Positions 1-12,481 of a DNA stretch of 64,000 nt are shown piece by piece (positions within the stretch are counted from its first letter, which is position 1; every line of letters starts with the position of its first letter). Source of the DNA: Bacteroidetes bacterium GWF2_35_48 (GTDB taxonomy: Bacteria > Bacteroidota > Bacteroidia > Bacteroidales > GWF2-35-48); NCBI GenBank assembly GCA_001769125.1, contig MEOG01000140.1, positions 4,420 through 68,419 on the forward strand, in the 5' to 3' direction. The translations under genes were made by a program, and so were the position numbers. The notes beneath the pieces are model-generated. The model searched no databases. It had not been told where the DNA came from and saw nothing but the letters and a program-made list of their open reading frames with translations.

Positions 1-158
1 ACTGGTTTTTTTGCTACAGCTTTTTTAGCAACTGGTTTTTTAGCTACAGCTTTTTTAACAACAGCTTTCTTAACAACAGCTTTCTTAACAACAGCTTTCT
101 TAACAGCTGGTTTTTTTGCTACAACTTTTTTTGCAGCGGGAGCTTTTTTTTGTTCCAT
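1..158 (-). CDS. Lysine/alanine-rich histone H1-like protein, partial (C-terminus outside window)
   Basis: The frame opens with ATG at 158 on the minus strand and stays open to the window edge, so only the first ~52 residues are visible. After MEQKKAPAAKK the protein is almost entirely Lys, Ala, Val and Pro in repeated AVVKK / AVAKKP units, encoded by near-identical 15-bp DNA repeats. This composition matches bacterial histone H1-like DNA-compacting tails; binding to DNA is inferred from charge alone. Only 55 bp separate it from the stop of the upstream pyruvate phosphate dikinase gene on the same strand, so the two may be co-transcribed. A ribosomal or translation-factor protein with a Lys-rich tail is an alternative, because the rest of the gene is missing. 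Confidence 0.6.
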   Translation of the reverse strand, partial: MEQKKAPAAKKVVAKKPAVKKAVVKKAVVKKAVVKKAVAKKPVAKKAVAKKP

Positions 159-213
159 AGACTTTGATTAAATTTAAGTTAAACAATAATAATATAATTG
201 TGAAATTGAGAGA

Positions 214-2985
<2,772 letters not shown>

Positions 2986-3893
2986 ATTTTTTTTTTGAAA
3001 TTGTTTAATAAAAATTTTGCACTAAAGTAAAGTAATTTTTTTTCTCTTTATTAAATTAATGTAAAAATTATTCGGTAAAAATGTTTTTTTTTTAACCAAC
3101 ATATATGTGTTTTTAATATCAAACCCTGTTGCAGCAAGTCCTATAACAATTGTTAAATGTGTTTTTTTTTTGGTGAGTGTTTTGTTTTTTTATTCTCAGA
3201 TTTCATTTGCAAATTTTGTTGAATCGTTTTTTTTCAGGATTTTTTTTTTCAGTTACATTCTGTATCCTTTTATTCATAACAGATTTAACAATATTGTAAT
3301 TTTTATACAAAGATAAATAAAATAAAAATAATTAAACAAATTTTTTGAGAATATATTTTATGATTTATATCTAATTTTTTTTTTTGGAAGAATAACGCTT
3401 GTGAATATTACAATTAATTATTCTGAAATACCCTTGAACAGTAATGTTCAGCAGTATGTCGTATTTTATTTTATTTTTTAAGCGTTTTGTTTTTTTAAAA
3501 TTTTTTTTAGAAAATTTTCATTACTATTTTTTTTGAAATTACTATTTTGCGAAAGATTTTAGCATTATTATTTTCTTAATTGAAAAAATTTGTCTGTTGT
3601 AATCAATCATGAATAGATGTTTTTGAAATATGTTGATTTTTTTCGAGTTTGTTTTTTTTGTTTATTCAAACATCTCAGATTTTGGAAGTAGAAGTAGAAC
3701 TAGCACTTCGACTACGCTCAGCGTGGTAGAATAGGAATTGGAATACGGGAAGTTGAGCAAATAATCTTTTTCATATTGAAGTTGCCTGTTTTATCTTATC
3801 CGCTGAATGGTAGTATAGCAGAACTATATGTTGATGTGAGATTGAAATTAATTTTTATAAAACATTTGATACAATTTACAAATTAGATATTTA
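2986..3893. other. Gene-free AT-rich stretch upstream of ppdK
   Basis: About 900 bp of strongly T-rich DNA without a convincing gene. It must hold the ppdK promoter: TACTTTAG (minus strand, 3022-3029) matches TAnnTTTG at seven of eight positions and is suitably close to the start codon. At 3702-3726 there is one copy of the short CTTCGACTACGCTCAG-type palindrome that recurs elsewhere in the window. Short open frames here have biased Phe/Ile composition and look like noise. Confidence 0.6.
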
Positions 3894-3899
3894 TAAATA

Positions 3900-4145
3900 G
3901 GGTCTGCTGAAAATCACAAAACGTATTTGATATTAAATGATTAGAATATGTTATTCTTATAACAAGTGCAAGATAAAATAAATGATTCATTAAAAATCCT
4001 TGCACCTTCTTTTTATAATTTTATATTTTTGTTTTGTTAGTCTGTCGCATACCATCTTCTTTGTTGCCTGCGACTCGAAGTATTATTATACATCTTCGTC
4101 TTGTCGCCTCGAATCTGGCATACGACAGACTTTTTCAGCAGACCC
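3900..4145. mobile_element. MITE-like non-autonomous element with 14-bp inverted ends and 6-bp target duplication
   Basis: GGGTCTGCTGAAAA at 3900-3913 is repeated inverted as TTTTCAGCAGACCC at 4132-4145. The outermost bases are flanked on both sides by the direct repeat TAAATA (3894-3899 and 4146-4151), as expected of a transposition target duplication. The 246-bp interior has no transposase frame but contains its own imperfect inverted segments (GTCTGTCG near 4040 and CGACAGAC near 4123). Its right end lies less than 10 bp beyond the stop codon of the substrate-binding lipoprotein gene. I see no full-length parent element in the window and cannot assign an IS family. Confidence 0.75.
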
Positions 4146-4154
4146 TAAATAGAG

Positions 4155-5336
4155 TTATAAAATTTTTTTATAATACTTTAATTTATGTCCTGGCAAAAGT
4201 TCGGGATGAAAAATAAAAATCAAATCTTTTAGTATTAAGTGAGGATTCACAACGCCGGATTCCCAAAAGTCATTACCGCCAAATTCATTTTGAATAGCGT
4301 TGTTATTATAAATATCTTTTTGAAAAAATTTAAGATCAGCAATTCTTTCGTCAACAGATAAAATTTCTTTTTTTGAATTTGCTGCTCCGCAATTGATCCA
4401 TATATCTGCTTCAGATGATTTCATTATAATGTTTTCCAAATTCAGCGGAAGACTTTCACGAGAGTTATTTTCTTTCCACAAATAATCTCCCCCTGCATCA
4501 TAAATCAGTTGTGCCATGTAGGACTTTCCTCCTGCTACCCACCAGATGCCTTTCCATGGCAAACCATTTATTATTTTTGGTTTTGTTTCAATGTCTGCAA
4601 CTTTTTGTTTTAATTGTTTATATTCATTTTCTATTTCAAGAAAAATTTTTTCAGCAATATTTTCTTTCTCATAAAACAGTGAAATAAATTTTAGCCATTC
4701 AACTTTGGCAAGTACATTTTCTTCTAAATATTCTGCATTGATTACAGAAGGAATTTTTAAATCATTTAGCTTTGTCATTATTTGCATTGCTTCGCTACCT
4801 ATACCATAAATAATAACCAGATCGGGTTTCAGAGATAAAATAATTTCATAATTCAAATTATTATCGTATCCTACATCTTTAATTTTTTTTTCTGAAATTA
4901 ATTTACGAAGCTCTGGTGAAACAATATAATCTGTTCCTGCCATTCCCGCAATTGAAGCTGTTTCTCCAATGAGGTTTACCATTGATGCATGTGTCGTTGA
5001 TAAGCAAATTATTTTTGAAACAGGAGTACGAATAACATTATTTTTTTTTATCGTTTCTGGCATTGAACTATTTTTTGGAACTAGAAAAAAATCGAAAGAA
5101 ATTTTTTGAGCGCCCTGCCAGGGATTTATAACACTTACTTTTGTATAGGTTTTATTTTTCATAATTGAGAAACCTTTCGCGTAGCAGTTCGGAATTTCTT
5201 TTTCAAAAATTTCATTATTGTTTGTTGTGTTATTCTGACAAGAAAAAATAATCAGCGATGAAATAATGCTGACAAAAAAATAAATAAAAAATTTTTGCCA
5301 ATATTTTTTTGATATATATATATAATGTATAAACAT
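4155..5336 (-). CDS. ABC transporter substrate-binding lipoprotein (iron-chelate/cobalamin type)
   Basis: A periplasm-facing binding protein of the helical-backbone metal receptor superfamily (FecB/BtuF/FepB-like). A hydrophobic N-terminal segment ends in the lipobox IIFSC, so the mature protein would be lipid-anchored. The core has the family's KIICLSTTHASMVNLIGE opening, a SLKPDLVII strand, and the C-terminal signature in which a PHL...KDLIFIFHPELLPG segment precedes the end, typical of Bacteroidota TonB-linked siderophore or corrinoid systems. 393 residues is usual. No permease, ATPase or TonB receptor lies beside it, so the ligand cannot be chosen from context. A MITE-like element sits directly downstream. 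Family assignment is firm, substrate is not. Confidence 0.85.
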   Translation of the reverse strand: MFIHYIYISKKYWQKFFIYFFVSIISSLIIFSCQNNTTNNNEIFEKEIPNCYAKGFSIMKNKTYTKVSVINPWQGAQKISFDFFLVPKNSSMPETIKKNNVIRTPVSKIICLSTTHASMVNLIGETASIAGMAGTDYIVSPELRKLISEKKIKDVGYDNNLNYEIILSLKPDLVIIYGIGSEAMQIMTKLNDLKIPSVINAEYLEENVLAKVEWLKFISLFYEKENIAEKIFLEIENEYKQLKQKVADIETKPKIINGLPWKGIWWVAGGKSYMAQLIYDAGGDYLWKENNSRESLPLNLENIIMKSSEADIWINCGAANSKKEILSVDERIADLKFFQKDIYNNNAIQNEFGGNDFWESGVVNPHLILKDLIFIFHPELLPGHKLKYYKKIL

Positions 5337-5633
5337 GTTTTTAATTTTATTTTTTCAGAGCTATAAATTTAGAAAATTAAAATTGATTTTTCCATGATAT
5401 TTTTTTAACAACATTTTTTTGAGGCTACCCAAGAGGAGTTTAGCTTTGATTATTCTGTGTAATTTTAATCAGGTTGTTCTTATAAGTTTTATGTATTTTT
5501 TCCTACTCCATTTTCTCCTCCATTTAATATATAGATTTACATATCAAACAAAATAATTTATTTTTCATAAATCAAATTTCACACATCTGATAAAACTTTT
5601 GCATATTCCATTTTTTTAATGAAAAATCCATAT

Positions 5634-5641
5634 TACCTTTG
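5634..5641 (+). promoter_or_regulatory. Bacteroidota -7 element TACCTTTG for the PLP enzyme gene
   Basis: A perfect TAnnTTTG match lies 38 bp before the ATG at 5680. No TTTG is found at the usual 19-20 bp upstream, so only the -7 half is supported. Confidence 0.5.
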
Positions 5642-5679
5642 TAATTATATAATCATGAAATAAATTAAAAAAATTCAAT

Positions 5680-7152
5680 ATGGCAAAAAAGATAAATAGC
5701 ACAAGTAAGCAGGAAGTATTAAAAAAAACTGTTGCACGTTTCCGTGAGAAAGGTATTATTCTTCCTACATTTGCTCAGATGCAGAATCCTAAACTGATAC
5801 CTGAGAAAATAAAAAATAAACTTAAAAATATTGGATTGTGGGATTTGCATCCAATGAATCTTTTTCGTATAACCTGGCATAACGAACCTAAAGAAAAAGG
5901 CGGGTTGTATGGAAATCCAAATTATCTGGAACTTCCTAAAGAATTGACAGGAGTTGATGCACGGATTGTTATGATGTTAGGGAAATGGTTTCCAACAGGA
6001 GCGCATAAAGTAGGCGCAGCCTATGGTTGTCTTGCACCCCGTTTAATTTCAGGTGAATTTGATCCAACGTATCACAAAGCAGTTTGGCCTTCTACTGGAA
6101 ATTATTGCCGTGGAGGTGCTTTCGATTCCTATTTAATGGATGTTACCGCAGTTGCAATTCTGCCTGAAGAAATGAGTAAGGAACGTTTCGACTGGCTGAA
6201 AGAAATAAAAGCAGAAGTTATTGCAACGCCCGGATGTGAATCGAATGTTAAGGAGATTTATGATGCATGCTGGGATATTCGCAGAAACAGAAAAGACTGC
6301 GTTATTTTTAATCAGTTTGATGAATTCGGAAACGCTTGCTGGCATTACGAAGTAACGGGTCATGCCATTGAAGAGGTATTTAAACTTGTTAAAGGCAAAA
6401 ATTTTGCAGCTTATGTTTCAGCAACCGGTTCTGCCGGAACTATTGCAGCAGGAGATTATTTCAGAACGAAATTTCCACATATTAAAGTTGTCGCTTCTGA
6501 AGCTTTGCAATGTCCTACGCTACTCAGAAATGGATTTGGTGGTCATCGTATTGAAGGCATTGGAGACAAACATGTTCCCTGGATTCATAATGTGAAAAAT
6601 ACCAACATGATCTCTGCAATAGATGACGAATATTGCATGAGGCTTCTTCGTCTTTTCAATGATAATGAAGGAAAAAAATATCTTGCATCACTGGGTATTG
6701 AAAAAAGAATTATTGACAATCTCTATCAGATAGGCATTTCCGGAATTGCAAATATTTTATCTGCAATAAAAGCAGCCAAGTATTATGAATATACTTCAGA
6801 TGATGTTATTGTTACTTTAGCTACAGATTCTGCAGAAATGTATATTTCAAGATTGGCTGAACTTAACAAAGAACGCGGAAAATATAATCAGTTACAGGCT
6901 GCAAAAGACATGGAAAAATGTATGCTGGGAACGACTTGTGATCACATTAAAGACCTTACGTACGATGATCAGAAAATGATTCATAACCTTAAATATTTTA
7001 CATGGGTTGAGCAACAAGGAAAAACCTATGAAGAAATCAATCAGCTTTGGTATGACAGAAATTTCTGGTCAAATATTTTTAAACAACCTGCTAAATGGGA
7101 TGAACAGATTCGTGAATTTAATGAGATGACTGGGTTGTTAAAGAAGTTGTAA
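5680..7152 (+). CDS. Fold-type II PLP-dependent enzyme (cysteine synthase/threonine synthase/TrpB-like)
   Basis: A 490-residue pyridoxal-phosphate enzyme. The Schiff-base lysine is probably Lys110 in FPTGAHKVGAA, followed by an N/S-rich stretch (WPSTGNYCRGGAF), and the cofactor-phosphate loop is SATGSAGT near 248-255, all hallmarks of the beta family (cysteine synthase, TrpB, threonine dehydratase). It is longer than TrpB or CysK, with an N-terminal ~70-residue extension and a C-terminal ~120-residue region rich in charged residues, and it belongs to a conserved but poorly characterised group often annotated simply as PLP-dependent lyase/synthase. No amino-acid biosynthesis genes adjoin it. 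It is monocistronic: its own promoter precedes it and a strong hairpin follows. The exact reaction is unknown. Confidence 0.8.
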   Translation: MAKKINSTSKQEVLKKTVARFREKGIILPTFAQMQNPKLIPEKIKNKLKNIGLWDLHPMNLFRITWHNEPKEKGGLYGNPNYLELPKELTGVDARIVMMLGKWFPTGAHKVGAAYGCLAPRLISGEFDPTYHKAVWPSTGNYCRGGAFDSYLMDVTAVAILPEEMSKERFDWLKEIKAEVIATPGCESNVKEIYDACWDIRRNRKDCVIFNQFDEFGNACWHYEVTGHAIEEVFKLVKGKNFAAYVSATGSAGTIAAGDYFRTKFPHIKVVASEALQCPTLLRNGFGGHRIEGIGDKHVPWIHNVKNTNMISAIDDEYCMRLLRLFNDNEGKKYLASLGIEKRIIDNLYQIGISGIANILSAIKAAKYYEYTSDDVIVTLATDSAEMYISRLAELNKERGKYNQLQAAKDMEKCMLGTTCDHIKDLTYDDQKMIHNLKYFTWVEQQGKTYEEINQLWYDRNFWSNIFKQPAKWDEQIREFNEMTGLLKKL

Positions 7153-7159
7153 GTTGATA

Positions 7160-7205
7160 AACAAACAAAAAAGAGTCAGGTTTTCCTGGCTTTTTTTTGT
7201 TTGTT
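7160..7205 (+). terminator. Rho-independent terminator after the PLP enzyme gene
   Basis: A 21-bp near-perfect stem (arms 7160-7180 and 7185-7205) with a TTTT loop; the GTCAGG/CCTGGC core is followed by a T tract. The A/T outer arms make it able to act in both directions. Confidence 0.85.
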
Positions 7206-7269
7206 AACATATTTTAATTAACTTTTTAAAGTTATTATTTTTTTAAATTTAATAAAACCTGTAAAAGAC

Positions 7270-8241
7270 ATGAAAAATTTTATTGTGACCGGAGTAATGA
7301 TTATGATATCATTTGGAATTTCATTTTCTCAAACAACAGAAAAAGAAAAAGATTTATTAAAACAAAATACAGATACAACACAAGGATGGAAAAAAGGTGG
7401 TGTTGTTACAATTACTTTTTCTCAGATATCGTTAACAAACTGGTCTGCCGGGGGGCAAAACTCAATATCGGGGAATGGTTTGGTTAATATTTTTGCAAAT
7501 TATAAAATGGGAAATAAAAGCTGGGATAATACCTTAAATATGGGTTATGGCTTGTTACGACAAGGGAAAAAGAAAACTACTCTTTTAAAAAGTGACGATA
7601 AGATAGAACTTAATTCCAAATTCGGTCAAAAAGTTACAAAAGCTTGGTATGTAGCTGCATTAATGAACCTTAAAACGCAGTTTTCAGCAGGGTATAATTA
7701 TCCGAATGACAGTGTCGCAATTTCTGATTTTTTTGCTCCTGCAGCGTTTATTACTGCTATTGGGATGGACTATAAGCCAATACCGGATTTTACTGCATTC
7801 ATTGCACCTGTAACAGGTAGGGTTATTATTGTTAACAGTGAAACACTTGCCGATGCAGGTGCTTATGGTGTTGAGAAAGCTTTATTTGATGAAACTACAG
7901 GCAATCTTATTAAACATGGAAAAAAAGCCCGTTATGAATTTGGGGGTTATTTGCGCGCAATGTATACTCGTGAACTGAAAAAAGATGTTGTTAAGCTGAC
8001 AACAAAATTAGACCTCTTTTCTAATTATCTTGATTGCCCTGAAAACGTTGACGTGAATTGGGAGGTGCTGATTGCAATGAAGCTTGGCAAATATTTAACT
8101 GCTACAATTTCTACTACTCTTATTTATGATGACAATACAAAAATTAAAATTGATAAGGACGAAGATGGAATTATAGAAGCAGAAGGTCCACGAATTCAGT
8201 TTAAAGAAGTCTTCGGGTTGGGATTTTCATATAAATTTTAA
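7270..8241 (+). CDS. DUF3078 outer-membrane protein
   Basis: A 323-residue secreted protein with a cleavable signal peptide (hydrophobic residues 2-18, cleavage after GISFSQ). The segment GWKKGGVVTITFSQISLTNW and the following SAGGQNSISGNG are the signature opening of DUF3078, a Bacteroidota-restricted family predicted to form an outer-membrane beta barrel. Alternating hydrophobic strands continue to a terminal aromatic residue (FGLGFSYKF), as in barrels inserted by BamA. The family's function is not known. The next gene starts 29 bp downstream on the same strand and is probably co-transcribed. Confidence 0.85.
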   Translation: MKNFIVTGVMIMISFGISFSQTTEKEKDLLKQNTDTTQGWKKGGVVTITFSQISLTNWSAGGQNSISGNGLVNIFANYKMGNKSWDNTLNMGYGLLRQGKKKTTLLKSDDKIELNSKFGQKVTKAWYVAALMNLKTQFSAGYNYPNDSVAISDFFAPAAFITAIGMDYKPIPDFTAFIAPVTGRVIIVNSETLADAGAYGVEKALFDETTGNLIKHGKKARYEFGGYLRAMYTRELKKDVVKLTTKLDLFSNYLDCPENVDVNWEVLIAMKLGKYLTATISTTLIYDDNTKIKIDKDEDGIIEAEGPRIQFKEVFGLGFSYKF

Positions 8242-8270
8242 TAGAAATAAATTTTATTTTTCTGCAAATT

Positions 8271-10544
8271 ATGATTCAAAAAAAACTTTTAAGCACAGTA
8301 AGCGGTCTTAAGAATATTATAAGTTCCGGAAGTGAAAATCATGTGTGGCAATTCTCAAGAGTTGGAGGAGTTAACAGGGTAAACCTTGATACCGGAATGG
8401 ATTTGTTGAATCTTGAGTATCTAGACCAAAAACTATGGACAGCTCTGAGTTGTCCTGTTCACGGTCTCGAAATAGATGCAAAAACGCTTGAGCTTATAGA
8501 TACGGATCATGATAACAGAATAAGAGTTCCTGAAATTATTGCCGCTGTAAAATGGCTGACTTCAGTAATAAAAAATCCCGATGAATTAACGAAAAGAAAT
8601 GATGTTTTACCTCTCGATTTTATCAATGAAAATACAGAGGAAGGGAAAATATTACTTGCTTCAGCAAAACAAATTTTAAAAAATCTTGGAACTCCTGATG
8701 AATATTTTATTTCTGTTTCTCAAACTTCTGATACTGTTAAAATTTTTGCAAATACAAAATTTAATGGAGACGGAATAATAACTGAAGATTCATCTGATGA
8801 TGCGGAAATAAAGAAAATTATTCAAGATGTTATTACCTGTATTGGCTCTTCATTAGACAGGAGTGGAAAAGCCGGCATAACAACTGAAAACATAAATGAT
8901 TTTTATCAAAGCTGTGAAGAATATTCCAATTGGATATCTTATGCAGAAACTGAAAAAGAAAAAATTCTTCCTTATGGCAATTTTACTGCAGAAGCATATA
9001 ATTCATTTCTACAAATAAAGACAAAAATTGAAGATTATTTTTTACGTTGCCGTCTTGCAGAATTCGACTCCAAATCAGCAGAAGCATTAAATTCAATGAC
9101 TACCCGTTTTGAGGCAATCAGCAATAAAGATTTACCTAATTGCATTGAAGATATTGCAGCCTTACCGATTGCTAAAATTGAAAACAGGAAAGACCTTCCG
9201 TTAAATTCAGGAATTAATCCTGCATGGGAAAATGCTTTGAGTAATTTTGTGAAATTGATTGTTACTACTGAATTATCAAATAAACACAATTTAACAGAAG
9301 AGGATTGGAAAAAATATTCAGAAAAATTTATTCCCTATGAAAAATGGCAATCAGAAAAAGCAGGCATTGCTGTTGAAAAATTAGGTATAGAAAATATAAA
9401 AACATTATTAAGCAGTAATACAAAAGAACAGTTAATGTCTCTTTTAGAGCAAGACAAAGCATTGGAGAAAGAAGCTGATAATATTTTTCTTGTTGATAAA
9501 CTTGCTCGTTATTACAGGGATTTGTATAGTCTCTTGAATAATTTTGTTACGTTTCATGATTTTTATTCTCCCAATTCCGAGTCAATTTTTCAGAGTGGAA
9601 GTTTATACATAGATCAACGCAGTTGCGATCTGTGCATTAAGGTCAGCGATATGGGAAAGCACGGTAGTCTTGCAGGGTCAAGTGGAGTTTGCTTGGTTTA
9701 TTGTAATTGTTTTTCAAAAATCAAAAATGAAAAAATGACCATTGTTGCAGCATTGACAGATGGAGATATTGACAATATTGCTGTTGGTAGAAATGCTATT
9801 TTTTACGATCGTAAAGGAAATGACTGGGATGCAACCATTGTGAAAATTATTGACAATCCAATAAGTATACGGCAGGCTTTCTGGTCGCCTTACAGAAAAA
9901 TTTCTAAGTTCCTTACAACACAAATAGAGAAAGTTGCTTCCTCAAAAGAAAAAGATGTTGAAAAAGTTACAACCGGCGAGATTGAAAAAACTTCATTAAA
10001 AGTTGATACAGGAATTACAGAATCTGTAAAAGGTAAGCCTGTAGCTCCTGTGGTGGCATCTCCAGCAACAGCACAAGTACCTGCAGCACCTCCCGTTCCT
10101 TTTGATATTGGAAAATTTGTTGGTATTTTTGCAGCATTAAGTTTGGCTTTGGGAGCTATTGGTTCCGTCATTGCATCTCTTTTAGCCGGGTTCTTTAGTC
10201 TCGTGTGGTGGCAAATGCCATTAGCTTTTCTGGGTATTATTTTGTCCATATCCGGACCTTCCATGATACTTGCTTATTTGAAGCTTCGGAAAAGAAATCT
10301 TGCTCCAATACTTGACGCGAATGGCTGGGCTATTAATGCCAGAGCAACAATAAATATTCCATTTGGAAATACATTAACCCATCTTGCATCATTACCCAAA
10401 AATTCGAAACTTAATTTACTCGATCCTTTTGCAAAGAAGAAGAAGCCATGGATTCCTATTCTAATAGTAGTAGTTATAGCTTTGGGTGTTGCAGCCTACC
10501 TTTTGTGGCATTATGGTTTTTTGAAAAAATGGGGAATAATGTAA
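8271..10544 (+). CDS. Unrecognised 757-residue membrane protein with an EF-hand-like loop
   Basis: I do not recognise a named family. Near residues 76-90 a canonical EF-hand loop pattern occurs (DTDHDNRIRVPE: acidic residues at positions 1, 3, 5 and 12), and a weaker copy (NTKFNGDGIITED) follows around 163-175. Most of the chain to ~600 is soluble and helical with many Lys/Glu. A Pro/Ala/Val-rich linker (about 583-607) leads to two or three hydrophobic segments between ~615 and 675, and a final membrane segment near 730-750 ends the protein. No signal peptide is visible, so the large N-terminal part is probably cytoplasmic. It likely forms an operon with the DUF3078 gene. Calcium sensing is an inference from the loop only. 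Confidence 0.75.
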   Translation: MIQKKLLSTVSGLKNIISSGSENHVWQFSRVGGVNRVNLDTGMDLLNLEYLDQKLWTALSCPVHGLEIDAKTLELIDTDHDNRIRVPEIIAAVKWLTSVIKNPDELTKRNDVLPLDFINENTEEGKILLASAKQILKNLGTPDEYFISVSQTSDTVKIFANTKFNGDGIITEDSSDDAEIKKIIQDVITCIGSSLDRSGKAGITTENINDFYQSCEEYSNWISYAETEKEKILPYGNFTAEAYNSFLQIKTKIEDYFLRCRLAEFDSKSAEALNSMTTRFEAISNKDLPNCIEDIAALPIAKIENRKDLPLNSGINPAWENALSNFVKLIVTTELSNKHNLTEEDWKKYSEKFIPYEKWQSEKAGIAVEKLGIENIKTLLSSNTKEQLMSLLEQDKALEKEADNIFLVDKLARYYRDLYSLLNNFVTFHDFYSPNSESIFQSGSLYIDQRSCDLCIKVSDMGKHGSLAGSSGVCLVYCNCFSKIKNEKMTIVAALTDGDIDNIAVGRNAIFYDRKGNDWDATIVKIIDNPISIRQAFWSPYRKISKFLTTQIEKVASSKEKDVEKVTTGEIEKTSLKVDTGITESVKGKPVAPVVASPATAQVPAAPPVPFDIGKFVGIFAALSLALGAIGSVIASLLAGFFSLVWWQMPLAFLGIILSISGPSMILAYLKLRKRNLAPILDANGWAINARATINIPFGNTLTHLASLPKNSKLNLLDPFAKKKKPWIPILIVVVIALGVAAYLLWHYGFLKKWGIM

Positions 10545-10558
10545 AACCTATTTTTCCA

Positions 10559-10918
10559 TCATCCATTTCCAAACAGGTTGAACAATAATTTTTCTATTTT
10601 CAATTTTGTACTCATGTACGTAAGAATGAGACCTTCTTTGATTTTAAAGAAAGCCATTGCCTCAATAAGTCCTTTGATTTCTCTGTCTAAATTATCTTCG
10701 TTTAAATGATAACACACCTGAATTGCAGCGTGAATTTTATTTCGTTCAAAAGTTACAAAATCGCATTCGTGTTTCATTAAAAAAATAATTTATTTTCAGG
10801 TTTTTTCTTAACAGATGCACAAATACAACATTATCAAGCATACGGTCTAAATCTTCTGAAAAAGCAAATGTATTTTTTTTTAAATAACAGGCTTCGATTT
10901 CATGATATTTCAAAATCT
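10559..10918 (-). pseudogene. Remnant of a DUF4143-type AAA+ ATPase (C-terminal fragment, frameshifted)
   Basis: A frame at 10918-~10785 encodes TFAFSEDLDRMLDNVVFVHLLRK, like the helix of DUF4143 proteins that normally precedes a KECDF motif. That motif, HECDFVTFERNKIHAAIQVCYHL, continues in another frame at 10777-10559. The two together match the C-terminal half of the AAA_14/DUF4143 ATPases common in Bacteroidota. The ATPase domain is absent and a frameshift lies near 10775-10790, so this is a decayed relic, not a 72-residue gene. Confidence 0.75.
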
Positions 10919-10968
10919 AATTTTAAATTGCATTCTTTAAAACATAAATGAATTTAATACGACATTTT

Positions 10969-12429
10969 ATGAAAAATATAATTTTGATCCAACTTTTTAT
11001 AACCGGACTTTTGTTTAGTGCTATTGGACAAAAGGTATCTCATTTTGCACCGGATGGATTTCCGATATCTGATATTAACAATTATTCCTACAATACCGGC
11101 GATGGCTATAAAATAGAAAGGCAAAACGGGGTATTCAGGATAAAAGATGCAACAGGAGCTACTGTGATAGATACCTTTAAATTAATTCCAACTTACCTTG
11201 GGAACGGATTTTTCTGTTTAAGTGAAACGGGCTCTGCCTACTCAAACTGGATTTACAAGGGTAATAAAAAAATAATGGACGAACAAGTTGAGTTGTACTA
11301 TTCTGGTTTTGTTAACGATTTGCTTAAAGTGCAGGACAAAAATAAAAAATATTATTTGATAAGTGTTGATGGAAAAATGTCCAAACCATTTGATGGAATT
11401 TTTGAAGATTATGAAGCCATTCGTGCAAACACGCAATACAAAGATAAAAATGGTTACCCGAAATGGAAAGGTTTTTTAATTGATAGAAAAACATTGGAAG
11501 AAAAAAGTCTGCCCTATCATTTAAACTGTTTTTCAGAAGGACTTGCACAAACCACTGTTGATGGGAAAGAAGCATTTGCCGGACCAGATGGTAATTTGGT
11601 AATTCCGGGAATGAAAAAAATTAAATACGCCTATAGTTTTTACAACGGAATGGTTGAAGTGGAAGATAATAAAGGGATAAAGAGATGCATGGATAAAACA
11701 GGTAAAATATTGGAAACAAATTCGTGCATTGGATGGCATCCAGGCAATGTAAACGGAATAATAATAACCGATAAAGACAATTACGAATTAAATCTGAAAT
11801 CACCGTACATTAAGCAGAATACAACGTCGTATCGTTATGATAAAGATATAGGCCTTTATGGGTACAAAACAGATATGGATTATATTGTTGTTAAAAATAA
11901 AAGCTCTATTTATGAAGTTTTAAATTATAAAGGAGAATTACTTGGCTTGGCTCGCTCAGGCGATGTGGAAGCATATCCAGGATTTATTTATTCCAATTCA
12001 GGAGTAGACAAAAATTCCAAATATCTCACCTATGTTGTGGACAGAATCGGTAAAACAATCATGACACAACCAGACAGTATGGAAGTACGTTATACCAATG
12101 GAATTTTTCTTGTATCAAAAAAGCCGGAAAAAAAAGTGGACGCTCCCAGTCCCTCAGAAAAACAAATGTGTGTGGCATTTATAATGTCTAAAAAAAGCAC
12201 AGGATTCGGTGTACGTTCAATTTCTTATGCATGTAAGTATGTAGTAGTTTCCGGCACAACATCCTCTGAAGAAGCGATTAATGCGGCAAAGGCAAAAGGT
12301 TATGATACGGACAGCAACGGCTACCAGGTAATATCAACCATTGCCGATCGCAGTTTAAAAAATCTCAAATCCCATGTAAACAAGGCATATCAGCTGTCTG
12401 ATTTCATGGTGGATTATGTGAACCTGTAA
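10969..12429 (+). CDS. Secreted WG-repeat-like protein
   Basis: The ATG at 10969 is preferred to the in-frame ATG at 10948 because it gives a compact signal peptide (MKNIILIQLF..., cleavage after SAIGQ). The body consists of degenerate WG/KWG-type beta repeats: recurrent patterns such as GLAQTTVDGKEAFAGPDGN and GMVEVEDNKGIKRCMDKTGK, in which a value is followed by an identity of a variable, as in propeller-like Bacteroidota surface proteins. The last ~90 residues form a separate region with a SEEAINAAKAKGYD segment. Function is unknown. It faces the caspase gene convergently, with only 52 bp between them. Confidence 0.75.
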   Translation: MKNIILIQLFITGLLFSAIGQKVSHFAPDGFPISDINNYSYNTGDGYKIERQNGVFRIKDATGATVIDTFKLIPTYLGNGFFCLSETGSAYSNWIYKGNKKIMDEQVELYYSGFVNDLLKVQDKNKKYYLISVDGKMSKPFDGIFEDYEAIRANTQYKDKNGYPKWKGFLIDRKTLEEKSLPYHLNCFSEGLAQTTVDGKEAFAGPDGNLVIPGMKKIKYAYSFYNGMVEVEDNKGIKRCMDKTGKILETNSCIGWHPGNVNGIIITDKDNYELNLKSPYIKQNTTSYRYDKDIGLYGYKTDMDYIVVKNKSSIYEVLNYKGELLGLARSGDVEAYPGFIYSNSGVDKNSKYLTYVVDRIGKTIMTQPDSMEVRYTNGIFLVSKKPEKKVDAPSPSEKQMCVAFIMSKKSTGFGVRSISYACKYVVVSGTTSSEEAINAAKAKGYDTDSNGYQVISTIADRSLKNLKSHVNKAYQLSDFMVDYVNL

Positions 12430-12481
12430 GGATATTTTAGCTTGTGTAATTTAATGTTTTATCTTAATTGATGGAAAAAAA

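Noticed and set aside
3107-3316. 69-codon frame upstream of ppdK
   Set aside because: T-rich low-complexity DNA gives a Phe/Ile/Ser composition; no start signal or family.
10559-10777. 72-residue protein as an independent gene
   Set aside because: Its homology continues upstream in another frame, so it is the end of a broken ATPase gene.
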